This document shows positions 45,616-57,974 of a stretch of 64,000 nt of DNA, piece by piece. The stretch is from Durusdinium trenchii (taxonomy: Eukaryota; Sar; Dinophyceae; Suessiales; Symbiodiniaceae). A program made the translations under genes and the position numbers. Where the stretch lies: assembly GCA_963970005.1 (NCBI GenBank), contig CAXAMN010003547.1, forward strand, positions 115,385-179,384, written 5' to 3'. The first letter of the stretch is position 1. Each line of letters opens with the position of its first letter. A model generated the notes under the pieces. The model had not been told where the DNA came from, did not search any database, and saw only the letters and a list, made by a program, of their open reading frames with translations.

Positions 45616-48600
45616 ATATATCATATAAAAGTATATCGAATCATATTCATGTGATTTCATATGATATGCTCTTGAATTGGATCTATATGGATCTACCAAG
45701 CCGATCACTTGCCCAGGTCGGCCACAACATCTGAAGAACATCTCGTGCCCAGGTCGAACCGGGACACCGGAGCCCCCCGTGTCCGACTCGCCCTCGGCCC
45801 GGCGGCACCGATCCATTGGTGTTGAAGAACTCGGTCATGCCATAGGCACAAAGCCTATGGAGAAGTCCGCACGGGGTCCACGGAGGTCGACCGTGCCGCG
45901 CGCATGCAAAGACCCACGACTGGGCGGGTTTCGGATTCGAAGAGATACGTTTTGGGATCCCTTCGGAAGCGGTACATACCAGGGGTGCGGTCGACTGCAA
46001 AATGGTGAGCGCTCCAGTAGCCTTCAGTTCAGATCGCTCAGTAGGCCATGCGATCTGTGATGCTGAAGAGCTCGGAATATGATCTATATAGTCAGTGGAT
46101 GTCAGTGGCCCTTAGTTGCCTTTGGATCGCCCAAATCGATCGAACTATCCACCGCAACTTGCATGGTGCAAGCACCCGCGCACCCGCTGGGCAGTCTCGG
46201 CCTCATGGTGAGTTCCATGGCAAAAAGGCAAAGGAAGATGTCCTCCCACCCAGCAGCTGGCCATAAAACAGGGCGCATATTGCATGGCACTTCTACCCAA
46301 TACGTTGCATGGCATTGCCATGCATCGAGTGGATGACAAGTTGTTCGGCAACCAACAAAAAGGGCGACATATTCTTGCGATTCTGACCTCGCCAACATGG
46401 TGACTCGGGTTCCGGCGAGTCAGAAGATGGTTCTACAATGGTTCTACATGGTTCTACGGCGTTTGAGTTCTACTGCTGTTCGAACCACACAACAAATGGA
46501 ACTGCAATTAGATGCAATGAGCTGGTGAGTCAAAGGGTTGGAGTTAAAGGCCTGGCCCCTCCATGTTCGCCTCCCAAATGGTGACTCTCCCCTTCTCCCT
46601 CCAACCCACGGTGGCACGGATCCCGTCGACGGCTTCGGGGGGTCGAGTCGGGTCGGCCGAACGCCGAACCGCCTCCGTCGGCGGTTCCCCATGCGACGGT
46701 TTCGCAGGCCGATTCCACGAGGTACTCCGCTGCTGCCCCCCGCTGTGGTCTGGAAGGACACGTGAAGTTTTTCCACTATTTTGAAACACGTGTTAATGTG
46801 CAATATCATTCACATCCTTCGTTATTTTTGGGGCTATAGCTAAGAACCAAAATACTGGAGGTCGTAGTCTTGAGGACAGAGACCTGTTCCACCCCGAACT
46901 TCCTTGAAAAATCCGTCTCTGCAATCCGTCTCTGGCTCGCTCAGTACCCCCCGGGGACTCCTCGAGCTCGGGATAGAGCCTCGGAGTGCGACATTCGCCG
47001 CGGAGGGCCACGGAGGGTGGGTAATGGTGGATGCCTCGTTTGTCACCGGTGCTGTCCATGTGTTCTGGCTGCTGTGAGGTGGCTAAGCTAGCTTAGCTGG
47101 GCTAGCCCAGCTAGGAAAACAAAAACTCTCCAGGGGGGAGATTCTCAAGCAGGAATGCATTGATTGACCTTGGGAACTGGTTAAGGTCTTGGTATCAAAT
47201 CTTTGGTGGGAACAAGCATAGCAAGAGTCTGGCTATATATGAAGTCTGTAAATTTAAAGGCCATCTTGACTTGACTCGTCCTTCAATCCAAATCAAAATG
47301 ATTCAGCAAAATGCAAACCCAACACTGGCCCAGTGGATCCAAGATCTCTTCCCCACCGGGCTTGCCTCAAATCAGCACTGCATTGAGGTTATAAGACCTA
47401 TATAAGGAGTTCACATTTTGTTGCGTTCGTAGCTTCTTGTTACGTTCGTAGCGATGGCCTCCAACCTACAAGCATGATGGCCTCCACCGAGCTACTTGCG
47501 TCACGGAAACTCCGGGCAACTGTCCAGTGGAATCAATCGCATCCTGCAGCGTCACTTGCCGCATCCCCCAACAAACCTTCTTCATTGGATAGAGGACAAG
47601 CTTGGAACCTAAAAAAAAAACCTGCTAAAGCAATCGTGCTGCGACGTAATTCCCCCTTTAATGAGAGGGTGTTATACGATAAAAAGGTCTTACAACAATT
47701 TGCCGCAATTTGTTGGTTTAAGTTTATTCCATGCTGTTCTCTCCACCTCCACCTCTCTCCTCCTGAGCTTTCCACTCATCTTGCTGAGCTTCTTCCGTTT
47801 CGAGGCCGATCACCACCGCGTTCGCGAGGATCACGGCCCCTCGGGTTTCGCGATCCGTGGCGGGCTGGCCCGACATGCATGTCGTATACCTGCAGGTATC
47901 CCCAGAACAAACAGAATCAGCAACAAAAAAGAAAAAATCTACCTGCTTTTGTTTATTTTGGTTTCTGCCTATATCCCTTTACAGTGTGTCGGACGCCTGT
48001 GTCATTATTGTTTTGCAGGCTTTCCCTTGAAATGACAACAAAAGTGAGCCGCACATGGATATGGGTAGAGAGGAAGACAAAGAGAGCGAGCTGCAGCCTT
48101 TCCTTCCTCTCTCTCTATATATATATATACATCTCTGGCATCCCCACAATCGCTTATAAGGGTCGGAGCTCTGCTCATCTAGACAACATGCTGATCATCC
48201 CTGGGTCTCGCTTAGGTATCGCTTTATGTAAAGCAACAAAATAAGATCGGTAATAAATGATCGAGATGTACCTTGTGAACCCTTGTGAGGGTATCGCTTT
48301 TGGTTGTTCACTATTTCGCTTTACAGGGTCCCTTCATGATTTCTATGCAACACTTCCTCTCACATAAAGATTTATGTACAGACTCCAGACCCTTTTATAT
48401 AAATGTTGCTCACATGATGATGATGGCCCCCCAAAACACCAAGAAAGAGGGGGGAAGGACCAGAAACAGTTGAACGGACAAGCAAAGAAATGAGCCGCCT
48501 GCCTGTCTTTCATCTACCAAAACAATCCACGTCGTTGCAACCATCCGCGTCGTGAGTTTTCAGCTCCAGCCCAGTCGGATGTGTGGAAAACTCCAGTGTC

Positions 48601-51600
48601 GCAGGGCCGCAGAAGGTCGGATCGACATCCAGTGGTCCAGCCAGTAAGTAGGATCTAGTCACTTAGTCAGTCGGAAAAACACTTATAAACTTGTGTAAAG
48701 ATTATAAGATCAGAATTAGCACCCCCAGGATTCTGTAGGTATGGAAACAACATGAAACAACTCAATCCCAAGCAGAACCAAGACTCATCAATTCATCCCG
48801 CCTTCCGGACATCTAACTATCCAATCGCTGCCTTGGGCACCCTCGCCCACCCTCCCCGGGCCACGAATCCCGCAGCTGGGCACCCTCGGCCCACCAGGGA
48901 TTGGAAGATCGGCGCCTCCACCAAGGCCTGTGTCCAAAGATCCATTGGAGAGATCGGGGTGCTGCGTTGCGAGAGAGATTTGGGGGGTCCAAAACTCACC
49001 CCTTCCTGCGATTCCGAACAAAGCGTGGAGGAGGGTCATCTTAGGAGTCGTAGCTCATTCCAACGCCACATTCTCCAAGCGCTAAACTCCTGCAGAGTGG
49101 GTCAAACATCTTTTTACATCTGTTTGGGGGGGGCATTCATCATGCAGACATTCGTCGACTGGTCAACATTCCCCATGACTCTGTCAGGTCGCCCAAGTCC
49201 TCGCTCTCCCCATTCTCGCCTGGAGACAACCTCTCGGTTTGGAAGGATGCCTCGGTAAACCGACTGCCTTCCAGCTTGGCGTCCTCTGCCAGAGTCCAGG
49301 TCGGATGAGCGAAAGGGAACAGAAAAGAAAGAGACTCTTTTTTTTGACTTTTTTTGGCCCGCTCCCCCCTGAAGACTTCCAACCTAAGAGCGATGGCCTC
49401 CAACCTGAAAGCGAAATAGAAAAAGGCAAGAAATAGTGGAGGATGAAGAGACAGGAAGAAACCCCATCCGCCCAAAAAAGGCTTCAACAAATCGGATGAC
49501 CAGAGATCGTCTTCAGGCTGGTCTTTCATGGGACTTGATGCCGACGTGGCACTGGCCGTTGTGCTCGCTGTCACTCAGGGCAACTGGCCTAGCGCACTGT
49601 GCGCTCGGAGAGGTTTGGAACAGGACACCCCCGCCAAACGGACATGAGAATTCACCCGTGGTTTCCACCGATATTCCTCTATTGAGGTTTTGGAGTCCAT
49701 GTTCTGAAGGAGGGCACGTAATAAAAAATGAGGACTTCCTGGAAACGCAACCTGCAACACATGGATACAAATAGTGCATGGGATAGTGGGGGACCATCCA
49801 TTGAGCAGTTCCATGTCGACCGAACTTGGAAAATGCCCGCTCCCTTGGGATGTAAAAGACCACCACTTTGAACACATCCATTGCGTTTCTGCTGGGTTTT
49901 CCGAAGCTGAAGGTCACGACTCACGACCTCCGGGTTTGTGACCAACTCTTCGTTTCGGCCGCAAAACCCAGGTGGACCACGGTTCACCACTCCGGGATAT
50001 ATAGGTCATTGGAGGACTGCTTCCACACCACACCCCAAATCCACTTCACAACCCTTCCCATGACTTCCATCCCCACATCGAACAAACAGGGAACGCGGAT
50101 TCCGCCCCTCGGCCCTCCGCCCCCTTCTCTAGAGGACTTCCTTCCTCTGGGGCCACCTTCCACTTCGGAGTCGTTGGGATCGCTTGGGGATCGTTGGGAG
50201 CGTATCGGCTCAGGTCAAAACACGCCCTCTGCTCAGGTCGTGTGAGGGGGCTGTTGGCTGACTACTGGGTGTGGGGAGAGTACACTTAAGGCACTTAGAA
50301 GGCCGTGTCTTGCTAAAGCCCCAAACCTTGTGCCCATCATTTCTCCGAACCAACGCCTAAGTTCCTAAATATATCTGTGTGACATCAGTGTGCCACGATG
50401 TAGCATTGTATGAAAACCCATGTTTTGTTCAAATGTTCAGGAATCATCAACTTTGAACTAGACCTTTGAAACCCAACTCCGAAATCAACCTGCGCCTCAA
50501 ACGCTTCTGATTCCATGAACTCGTCAAGCCACTGGTGCTCGCCCCATGGGTGCGCCACGAGTCGTGCCGCGCACCGCTATATGAATTCGTCGTGACCTCT
50601 CGCGCTCAAACACTGGGGAAGCCCCGCGAGTAGCCCTCAGGGTCAAGGAGACGGCGCTTCTCCTCGAGATGTCAAGCGGAGATAGGACCCTCATCCTCGG
50701 AGTTTGCATAGTTTACGTCGACAGGACCCGGGGATGATGGACCACACCGTACCGATACAAAAAATAAACGGGAATGATGCGAATCTGTAGCACAAACAAT
50801 CTGTGGGACCTGGGATCTGCAGAAAGCTGTAGGATACACATGGACACCCCTCAACCCCCACCAAGTAGAAATACAATAGAAAACATGACCAAACACATGG
50901 ACACCGGTTCCGGGATCCTATTTTGGATGTAGGATCTCTTCTTGTCCCTATACTCAACGATGATCAACGATGATCATGGTTGCATGATTCACAGTCGTGA
51001 ATAGGAGCCTCCGCCAAACAGTCGAATTTAATACCAATATTCTATCGCTTTGAAGCCATCAGCAGAATACGTCATACACTCCGAGGCACATTCCAGAGAA
51101 GTGGAAAACCACCTGTTGTAATTGAACATGGTCATCCAAGAGGCCATTGTCCATCTCCATGATTATTTCAGGGAGTCTATATGTTCTGTTATTTATGATC
51201 CATAAATCCAAAAGGCTTGCTGTAGCTGGTGGAGTCAAGTGTTGCCTTGTGCTTGTGTTTCACTTGTTGTCGTACTATCACGGAGCATGAGGAACATGAA
51301 CAGTTTCTCCAAAAAAAGAAACGCGCAGGCGAAGACACACATACGAAGCATTCCAATTCTAGATATTCTAGCAATCTCTAGAATACCGAGTAAAGAAAAA
51401 AACACAATAAACCTGTTGTCCATTGTTGTCCCGTGGGCTTTTCGAAGGCCCACGGTGAGTCGTATTCACCGCGCCTGGTAAGACATGGCGAAAACGCGCC
51501 ACGATGCGACACGGGGGAGTCTGCAGGTGTTGAAACTGCGACAGATGCTGCTGGTAGGGACGGTTCACAGATCTTCTCAGATCCTATCAGAAGCCTCACA

Positions 51601-52755
51601 TTGACATATACTCTTTCTTACCCTCTCATGGTGGTTGGACCAAAATTAGAAATTCATTGTGCTCGACCAAGTAGACAGCACCTGTAAATAATGACAGTTG
51701 AGCTACATTCAGCTACATATTAGCGACATTGCAGGCTGTTTGGGTCAATTGCTGACATAGGTTATACATGCTATACTGTTACTCTTTAGTTCATAGGCTA
51801 CTTGTTACAATTGCCAAAGTCTAATAATATATAGAGAGTCTATACACTGTGACCAACGGCTTGTTCGCTGATTCCAACCGCGAGCTCACAGCTTAATCCC
51901 CGCGCGTTGCGCAGGTGGTTTTGAGCAGAAATGGCAGGTGGTAGGAGTTGGCTCGTGAACCAAGAGCCTGCACATGTCTACTTTCGCCTTGAGCCTTCCT
52001 TTGGGCCTGGCCCATCCGGGAGCACACGTTCTCGCGTTCTCCTCGGGCAGCAGTCCAAAGGGCAAAGGAAAAAACTCACGAAGGTGCATTCTTCGGTAGC
52101 GAGATCAATGTCCGGGTCAAGCATGTTGGTGTGGGTCAAGACTAAACAGTTCTCTTAATGGTCTTGGGTCATGTCTTGGATGGCTCGTTCCTACCCGCGG
52201 CAAACTCCTGCACCAGTTCATAGTAGGGGACTCATCCACTTCATCCAATGTCAATTCGTTGCAAAGTTCCCACCGAAATCGGGATACCTGTGTCCGCAGC
52301 ATCGGGATCCAAGAAGACCTGGTCGCAGGAACCCCGCAAGATTCACCAAGCAAGTGCCTTCGGAACTCCCTGCAGAACTGAACTGCTTCCCATTTCAACC
52401 ACCAGTGGAGTGGTGAGCTCCTCCCTGTCTGCCCAGGGACGACTCTCCGTGTCGTTAGCCGCTGCACATCGCATCCCACCCCGACCGGAGCGAAAGAAAA
52501 CGGCGCCCGGAAACGTCGTTCGGTGCCCGGGCCGCGAACGGCGCAGCTTCCTTCGATGTCCACGTTGGAGTCAGACTTCAATGAGAAATGGTAGCTAAGA
52601 TGTCTGCGTTTAGCAGCCGGTTTGAGCATCATCTAGATGCAAGTGTCAAGCACCTGGGCAGCACTTCAGGCTGTCAGGCGCCTAACCTGTGAGATCCTTT
52701 ACACAATCAGTGCGGTTCCCACGCGACAGGGCTGAGTCACACACAGGTGCCGCAC
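45616..52755. other. unassigned stretch
   Basis: No confident gene. The minus frame 49140-49574 has an acidic, protein-like end ('EDAKLEGSRFTEASFQTE') beside a 21-bp repeat unit. The other frames look like chance frames. Confidence 0.3.
47448..47486 (-). repeat. 21-bp minisatellite relative
   Basis: About one and a half units (AGCGATGGCCTCCAACCTAC, then ATGATGGCCTCCACC) of the family seen as an array at 24071-24175. Confidence 0.7.
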
Positions 52756-53035
52756 CTGTAGGATGACATGGGATATTCTCCATGCAGTTGGGACGTTCAG
52801 GCACATCTCGCCATCCATGTCGGTGTTTTCATGATTGGGTCGGACAAAAGCCGTCGGCATGCATTGGCCTGAAACCGTTTTCGCAGGATCCAGCTTGCAG
52901 GCCTGAAAAAGGGGTTCCATGTGGAAGTCCGTCAGTGCAACTCCCTTTAACCAAACCAAACTAGTGCTTCCAGCCCACTTTCGAGCAGCATCCAAAAAGG
53001 ATACTGCCTCAATTGGATCAAAACCCCAAACCAAC
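52756..53035 (-). CDS. candidate exon of unknown protein
   Basis: The exon has 93 codons without a stop between a good acceptor (AAGCTTCAG|G) and a good donor (CTACAG|GTGCGG). It reads 'LVWGFDPIEAVSFLDAARKW', 'TSLVWLKGVALTDFHMEPLF' and ends 'PTAWRISHVILQ'. The spaced Leu pattern is vaguely leucine-rich-repeat-like. I did not recognise the family. Confidence 0.4.
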
Positions 53036-54492
53036 CTGAAGCTTAAAGCCCGAGGGTGTAAGAGTATAGATGCTGTCATCTTCATGATTTTGCAGACTGC
53101 ATGTATTTACCTATTGTTTTCCATGTTTCGGCAGATCATCATCGATCTGTTCCCGGTTCGGCCCGTTCATGCCAACAGTGAGCGCATGTTTTTCTTTGCA
53201 AAAAAAAAGATAAACCGGTGCACCGATCTCATGGAGAGCGGCTGGAGCTGGAGCTGAAGAAAAGGCCTGAACATCTCCGGGTCAAAAGCGAAAGAAGATT
53301 CTGGCACTCTTGTGGATGCCAGGTCGCTTGCTTGGGGTCGCCCCTCGCTTGGGAGGTGTTTCGCCCAACAAACGATCCTCTGAAGGCCGCTTTTGGAATG
53401 GGGGTTCCCAATCAAGGGAAGCTTCTTCTGTTTCTTCTGTCTTGCAGCCAAACTGATGAGTTGATCAGGGCAAACCAGCTGGGGCGCATGCTCTAAGCAA
53501 TATGTAATATATAGTCATATATAGTTAATTGTAACTTATAAAAAGAAAGGTCTCAGAAGCTGATATCTTTACGAACGAAGCCCCACTGGTAAATCCCAAG
53601 AAGCTCAGAAAAAAAAAAAGACCGATGGAATACGCGACTCAAGTGGGATTGGCCAGTTCTATTCTATTCCGAATGGTTCAAAAAAGATACAGTAACTGTT
53701 GCGCGAATCTTCAAGTGCTGCTCATCAGCAAAGCAGAAACGGCTCATCATAGCTCAGCATGACCATGGCTGCCGTCTCACAAAGACGACTTGGAGTGTTT
53801 TTGGATGCCCCCCTCCATTGGTCCCCCCATCCTGGATGGCCTCCGATGACTTCGAATGGACTGCGTCGGCGAATTAGAATGCACTGGCCGGCCTTCCCGC
53901 CTTTCAGGCAAACCCTGAGCAATTCAAACTGAACCAATTCTTTCTTCAAGTGGTGGTCAAGCGCGTTTGGAATGAGATGTGCAAGGAAGCGATGGAGCGA
54001 TGGAGCGTGATATCATGCTTCGACTTTCACCGGAAGCATGACGAAGAGGCGTGTCACTGCACAACTAGCTGAAAAATTGCAACGAGAACTCAATAGATCC
54101 TCACATTGTGTCTTCTTCTTGGATCTATTGAGTCTGGGGGTCGATTGACACTTGAGTCTGTGTGAGGAACGCACCGGACGTTGCTCCACCCCCCTTTCAT
54201 CCAAACCTGCGGCTTGACATGGTTGGTAGCTGTGGTTCATAGCTGGACGATCTCAGATCGATCTCAGATCAGAGCGGCTGGGTGTGAATGACATGCGGCG
54301 AATGAATGAGGCAGGCCGCTGAAATGGATTAGTAAATTATATAGTATCCAAACCTGTTCAACCAGAAGATTTGAGGGCAGGATCTATGGATCAGAACTGA
54401 TCTTCCACTTTCTTGGACGGCGCCAGAAGGCCAGGCGATGTGCCCCCAAAAATTCGATGGGATGGCCAATGCATAGGTCCGGTCATGGAAAC

Positions 54493-54601
54493 CTCCATTG
54501 AGTTCTCAACCAAACTCTTTAGATTCTGTAAGATCTTGTGAGGGTAAGTCATTGGGTAAGTCTTCTTTGCAACCTGGAGTTTCCAAAAATTGTCAAAAGC
54601 T
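54493..54601 (-). CDS. candidate exon of unknown protein
   Basis: After TTGTTACAG| the frame gives 'AFDNFWKLQVAKKTYPMTYP' then 'HKILQNLKSLVENSME', up to GAG|GTTTCC. It is on the same strand as the candidate exon at 52756-53035 and might belong with it. Confidence 0.3.
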
Positions 54602-55138
54602 CTGTAACAAAAAGAGTCTGTTTGTATAGATAAAAAGACAAACGCGTCCTCTCTCTGATCTTGGAGGATGTCTGACTTGCGATCCGGGCCTGGAATTTGA
54701 TTTATTGGCCAGTTGGATTGAGACGATGTTCCAGACGCAGTGGCCACTGCAGACTGCGGCCACTCTTCTGTGCTGGTCCAACAGGCAGGTACCCTCGGCG
54801 GAGCTACCACACAGCAAACCGGTATGTTGAAAAGCAAGTAGCTGACAACTGCTGAAGGGTTTGAGAAAGCGATTCTTGCATTCCAAATGATTTTGAGGGG
54901 GGCTGCAACAGGTTCTGTGTTTGTTTAGTTCTCGAAGACACTTATTATGACTTTTTTCCCATGCGGATGTGGAGTTCAATTGAAGCCTCAAATAAAGCCG
55001 TGGTAACCACTTCACTACAACCTACGCAGTTCGTTGCGGTTTTCACCCCCCTACAGCCGTAACCAAAATACTTGATTGAGTTGAACGGCTTGAGCAGTTT
55101 TCAACACAAATGTCCTACTCACAAACAAAACAACAAAA

Positions 55139-55289
55139 TTAAGCAGGGACATGACAAAATAGTTCATGATTGGGAATCCAGTGCTTGCTCAACACGTGAT
55201 TCACAGCATTTGGTTCCAACATCATCGTCGTCCCAAAAAGCATCTTAGTCTGAGTCTTCTCCTCATCTGGTGTGATGTCCGCCAGGTTT
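55139..55289 (-). CDS. candidate exon of unknown protein
   Basis: After TGTTTTAG| the frame reads 'NLADITPDEEKTQTKMLFGT' and 'EPNAVNHVLSKHWIPNHE', ending in a stop at 55139. Another frame across the same end is hydrophobic ('MNYFVMSLLNFVVLFVS'), so the true exon and frame are uncertain. Confidence 0.28.
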
Positions 55290-57590
55290 CTAAAACAAGG
55301 ACGCTGTTTTTGGGACACGTCCTTGGACGCGTCCACGGAACGAGTCTGAGAAATCTGCACCGGTGCGCGCAGACGCACGTCCCACCTGGGCAATCAGTTC
55401 CGGAATGGGCGTCCTTGGATACACTGATCCACACGCCTTATAGTTCTTACAGGTCACTCACAAATGTGGACACCAGAAACCCATCCCTTCAAGGTTGACT
55501 CTCCAGCATCCCAACGCACCTTCTTTTTTTCATGGTGACAGCCGAAGCTGGTAAGGTAAGCGGGGTGGTACATCAAAATTGTTGGGCAGACCTGCATTTG
55601 CATACATGATGCCCCATTGGGCTATAGCAAGGCCTGACCCCCGATCGCCCACGTGCGACACCCACAGCTATAGCACCGGGCGGGTTGGGTGGGACAAATC
55701 ACACACCGGAGTACCACAACTCCACCTTTCAGAAAACCACAACTGTTAAAAGACCCATGGGTCACTCCACCTACAAGACCCATGGGTCACTCAACTGTTA
55801 AAAGTCAAAACAAAGCATCAAGTAAGGTGAACATGTACGTGACCGGTCGCCAACCCTCCCCATTATCATTTAAAAAAAGAAAACTCTTGAGTTCCTCAAC
55901 AGCCCCAATCTTTCCCAACGATTCTTTCGTCTTCTTTTCATGCACGTGTCTGAACCGGCCTGGCTCCTCTGGCTCCTCTACGACTTGGACACGTCTTTGA
56001 CCATGTCCTGGCCACCGTTCAGAGTCGTTCCGTCCGGTCCAGGCCACCGAAGCCCGGAGACCGCCTCCGACATCGGATCGCACGTCGGATCGCAGAAAGG
56101 ATCATGTGCGTGACGCCCATGATGAATCATGATAGTATGCTACTATAGTATATAATATATATATATATATTTATGATGTGAATCGATGTGATATGATGTG
56201 ATTGTATATGGCAACACGTGATCACCCTGTAAAGCCATACCGGTCTGGTTTCCGGTTTCCCCCGATGGCACCGAAAAACTCCACATACCTAGCGCTTCCT
56301 GTCTGGGTGTCCAATGGTGACCTATAAGCAGTGTAGGGTTGTCCATTGGTAACCCGTTGGAAGCCGCTGGTTTCATGAAATCTTCCGAGATTGGAGAGAT
56401 TGAACATGATTTTTCTTCGCATGACAGTGACACTGTCATCACCGAATCCAGGAGAAATTGGATTCGTCCGCCATCCACCGAACTCTGAACACATTTGCCA
56501 TACGTCTCGGTCACATTGGGTGTGGACCACACGGAGTCTTAGCACAGCACACTCCCCGAGTCTATTCCGATGCAGAAGCCACTTGCAGACGTCCGAAGCC
56601 TCGATTCCTCGAAGCCCACGACCTGCACGGGCACAGCCTTTACAATCGCCTCCAAGACACCTCCACAAACAGAACCACAATCAAATAACATCCAATCACC
56701 CATTAGCAATCTATAGCAATCTGTTTTCGCACATCGACTGCACAGGCGCAGTCAACATGTTTGTTGGTTCCCTTTTCCCTGGTTGCCCCCTGGTGTTGGA
56801 CCCCTCCAACCCTGAAGCCATGTCGAACCCCCCCGGGTCCGTCGCAAGGCCCAAGTCGCCAAAGGCTTTGCCGAAGGAAGGAGGTCCTCGAACCGCTGCC
56901 GACGGCTTCGACGGCGGTTGCAGCGGTCTTAGGGGACGGAGTTCTACACCCCAGATGAAGCAGGTTGGCAGGTTGGATGAAAGTAGATTGAAAGTGAATT
57001 CGGGGATTCTGCCGCTTGGATTCGGGCGACAGCAGGCCCAATAGGCCGGTGTCGCCCAAGCTCTCCGCACAAGATCTCTGGAGGTGACGTCGAAATCGTC
57101 CCATCTCTCCTGACCGTTCGGCCTTGCCGGCCTTCCGCCCCACACGCGGGAGCCTCAGGCAGGGGGGGCGGCACCAGCCAGGCTGCATCTTTCACGAAGC
57201 AGTTCGGTAATGGGAGATGGCAGTGGGTATCCTGCCCATAAGAAACATATAGTACAATAACACTGCCAATATATAGGGAATATCGAATAGATGGCATAAT
57301 TTTACATTAACTAAGAAGGAATAAAGGGGGGTGTCCAAACCTCATGGGATCTCATGGGCCTGTACAGGGCCCCTGGGCCGGAGTGCCATGTTAGGAAGTA
57401 GACAGGAGTAGCTAGAATGAGGAAGTGTACAAAATGAGCCGGAGTGCCATCTTAGCAGAACAATGAAAGAGCGGAAGTGTAGAGCGGACCTTTTTTTTTC
57501 TGTTCCCCTGGTTCCCGCTCAAGTCTGTTCAAGTCTTTTCAAACGTCAAAAGGCCAGCTCCAGGCTGGCTGACAAAGACCTCCAAGCATT
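55290..57590. other. unassigned stretch
   Basis: I see no recognised coding block, other than hairpin copy 3 and a duplicated segment around 55748-55800 (AAGACCCATGGGTCACTC twice). Confidence 0.35.
56300..56362 (+). repeat. hairpin repeat, copy 3
   Basis: The arms are GGGTGTCCAATGG and CCATTGGTAACCC, with loop TAAGCAGTGTAGGGTTGTC, nearly the same as copy 1. Confidence 0.68.
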
Positions 57591-57974
57591 TCACGAATTC
57601 GGGTTCTGGAGCCATGACCAGCTCAAAGCGTCTTCAAATGATCTCTCCATGGATCCCTCCTCATCTGACCATTTGAAAACTTTGCTGTACACAAAGCCGA
57701 CACCTGGCTGGGAGACAAAGACCTGAAAAGATCTGGTCGGTGTTCTCCTTTGAATCCGGCAGCCAGGTGCCAAGCCGATGCGATCCATCGCAGGCGTTGC
57801 CCACGCGCCAGGAGCTGAAGGAGCAACCGAACTGGAAGATGGAGCCGACTCAGGGTGAGGATTTTCCCACACAAGCTCCCATGAGTCTGAAACAGCATCT
57901 GCAAACTGTCCAACAGCCATCACAGCATCAAGATCCTCCTTGTCCATCAACACCTGCGCCTCTTCCAAGTCCTC
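57591..57974 (-). CDS. DDE gene, exon H (probable last exon)
   Basis: After CACTTTCAG| it reads 'EDLEEAQVLMDKEDLDAVMA' and an acidic-to-proline-rich stretch ('ENPHPESAPSSSSVAPSAPG'). It continues to 'SFEDALSWSWLQNPNS' and a TGA at 57591. The frame is the same as exon G. A splice at CAG|GTCTTT (57728) is possible instead of reading through. Confidence 0.5.
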   Translation of the reverse strand, partial: EDLEEAQVLMDKEDLDAVMAVGQFADAVSDSWELVWENPHPESAPSSSSVAPSAPGAWATPAMDRIGLAPGCRIQRRTPTRSFQVFVSQPGVGFVYSKVFKWSDEEGSMERSFEDALSWSWLQNPNS

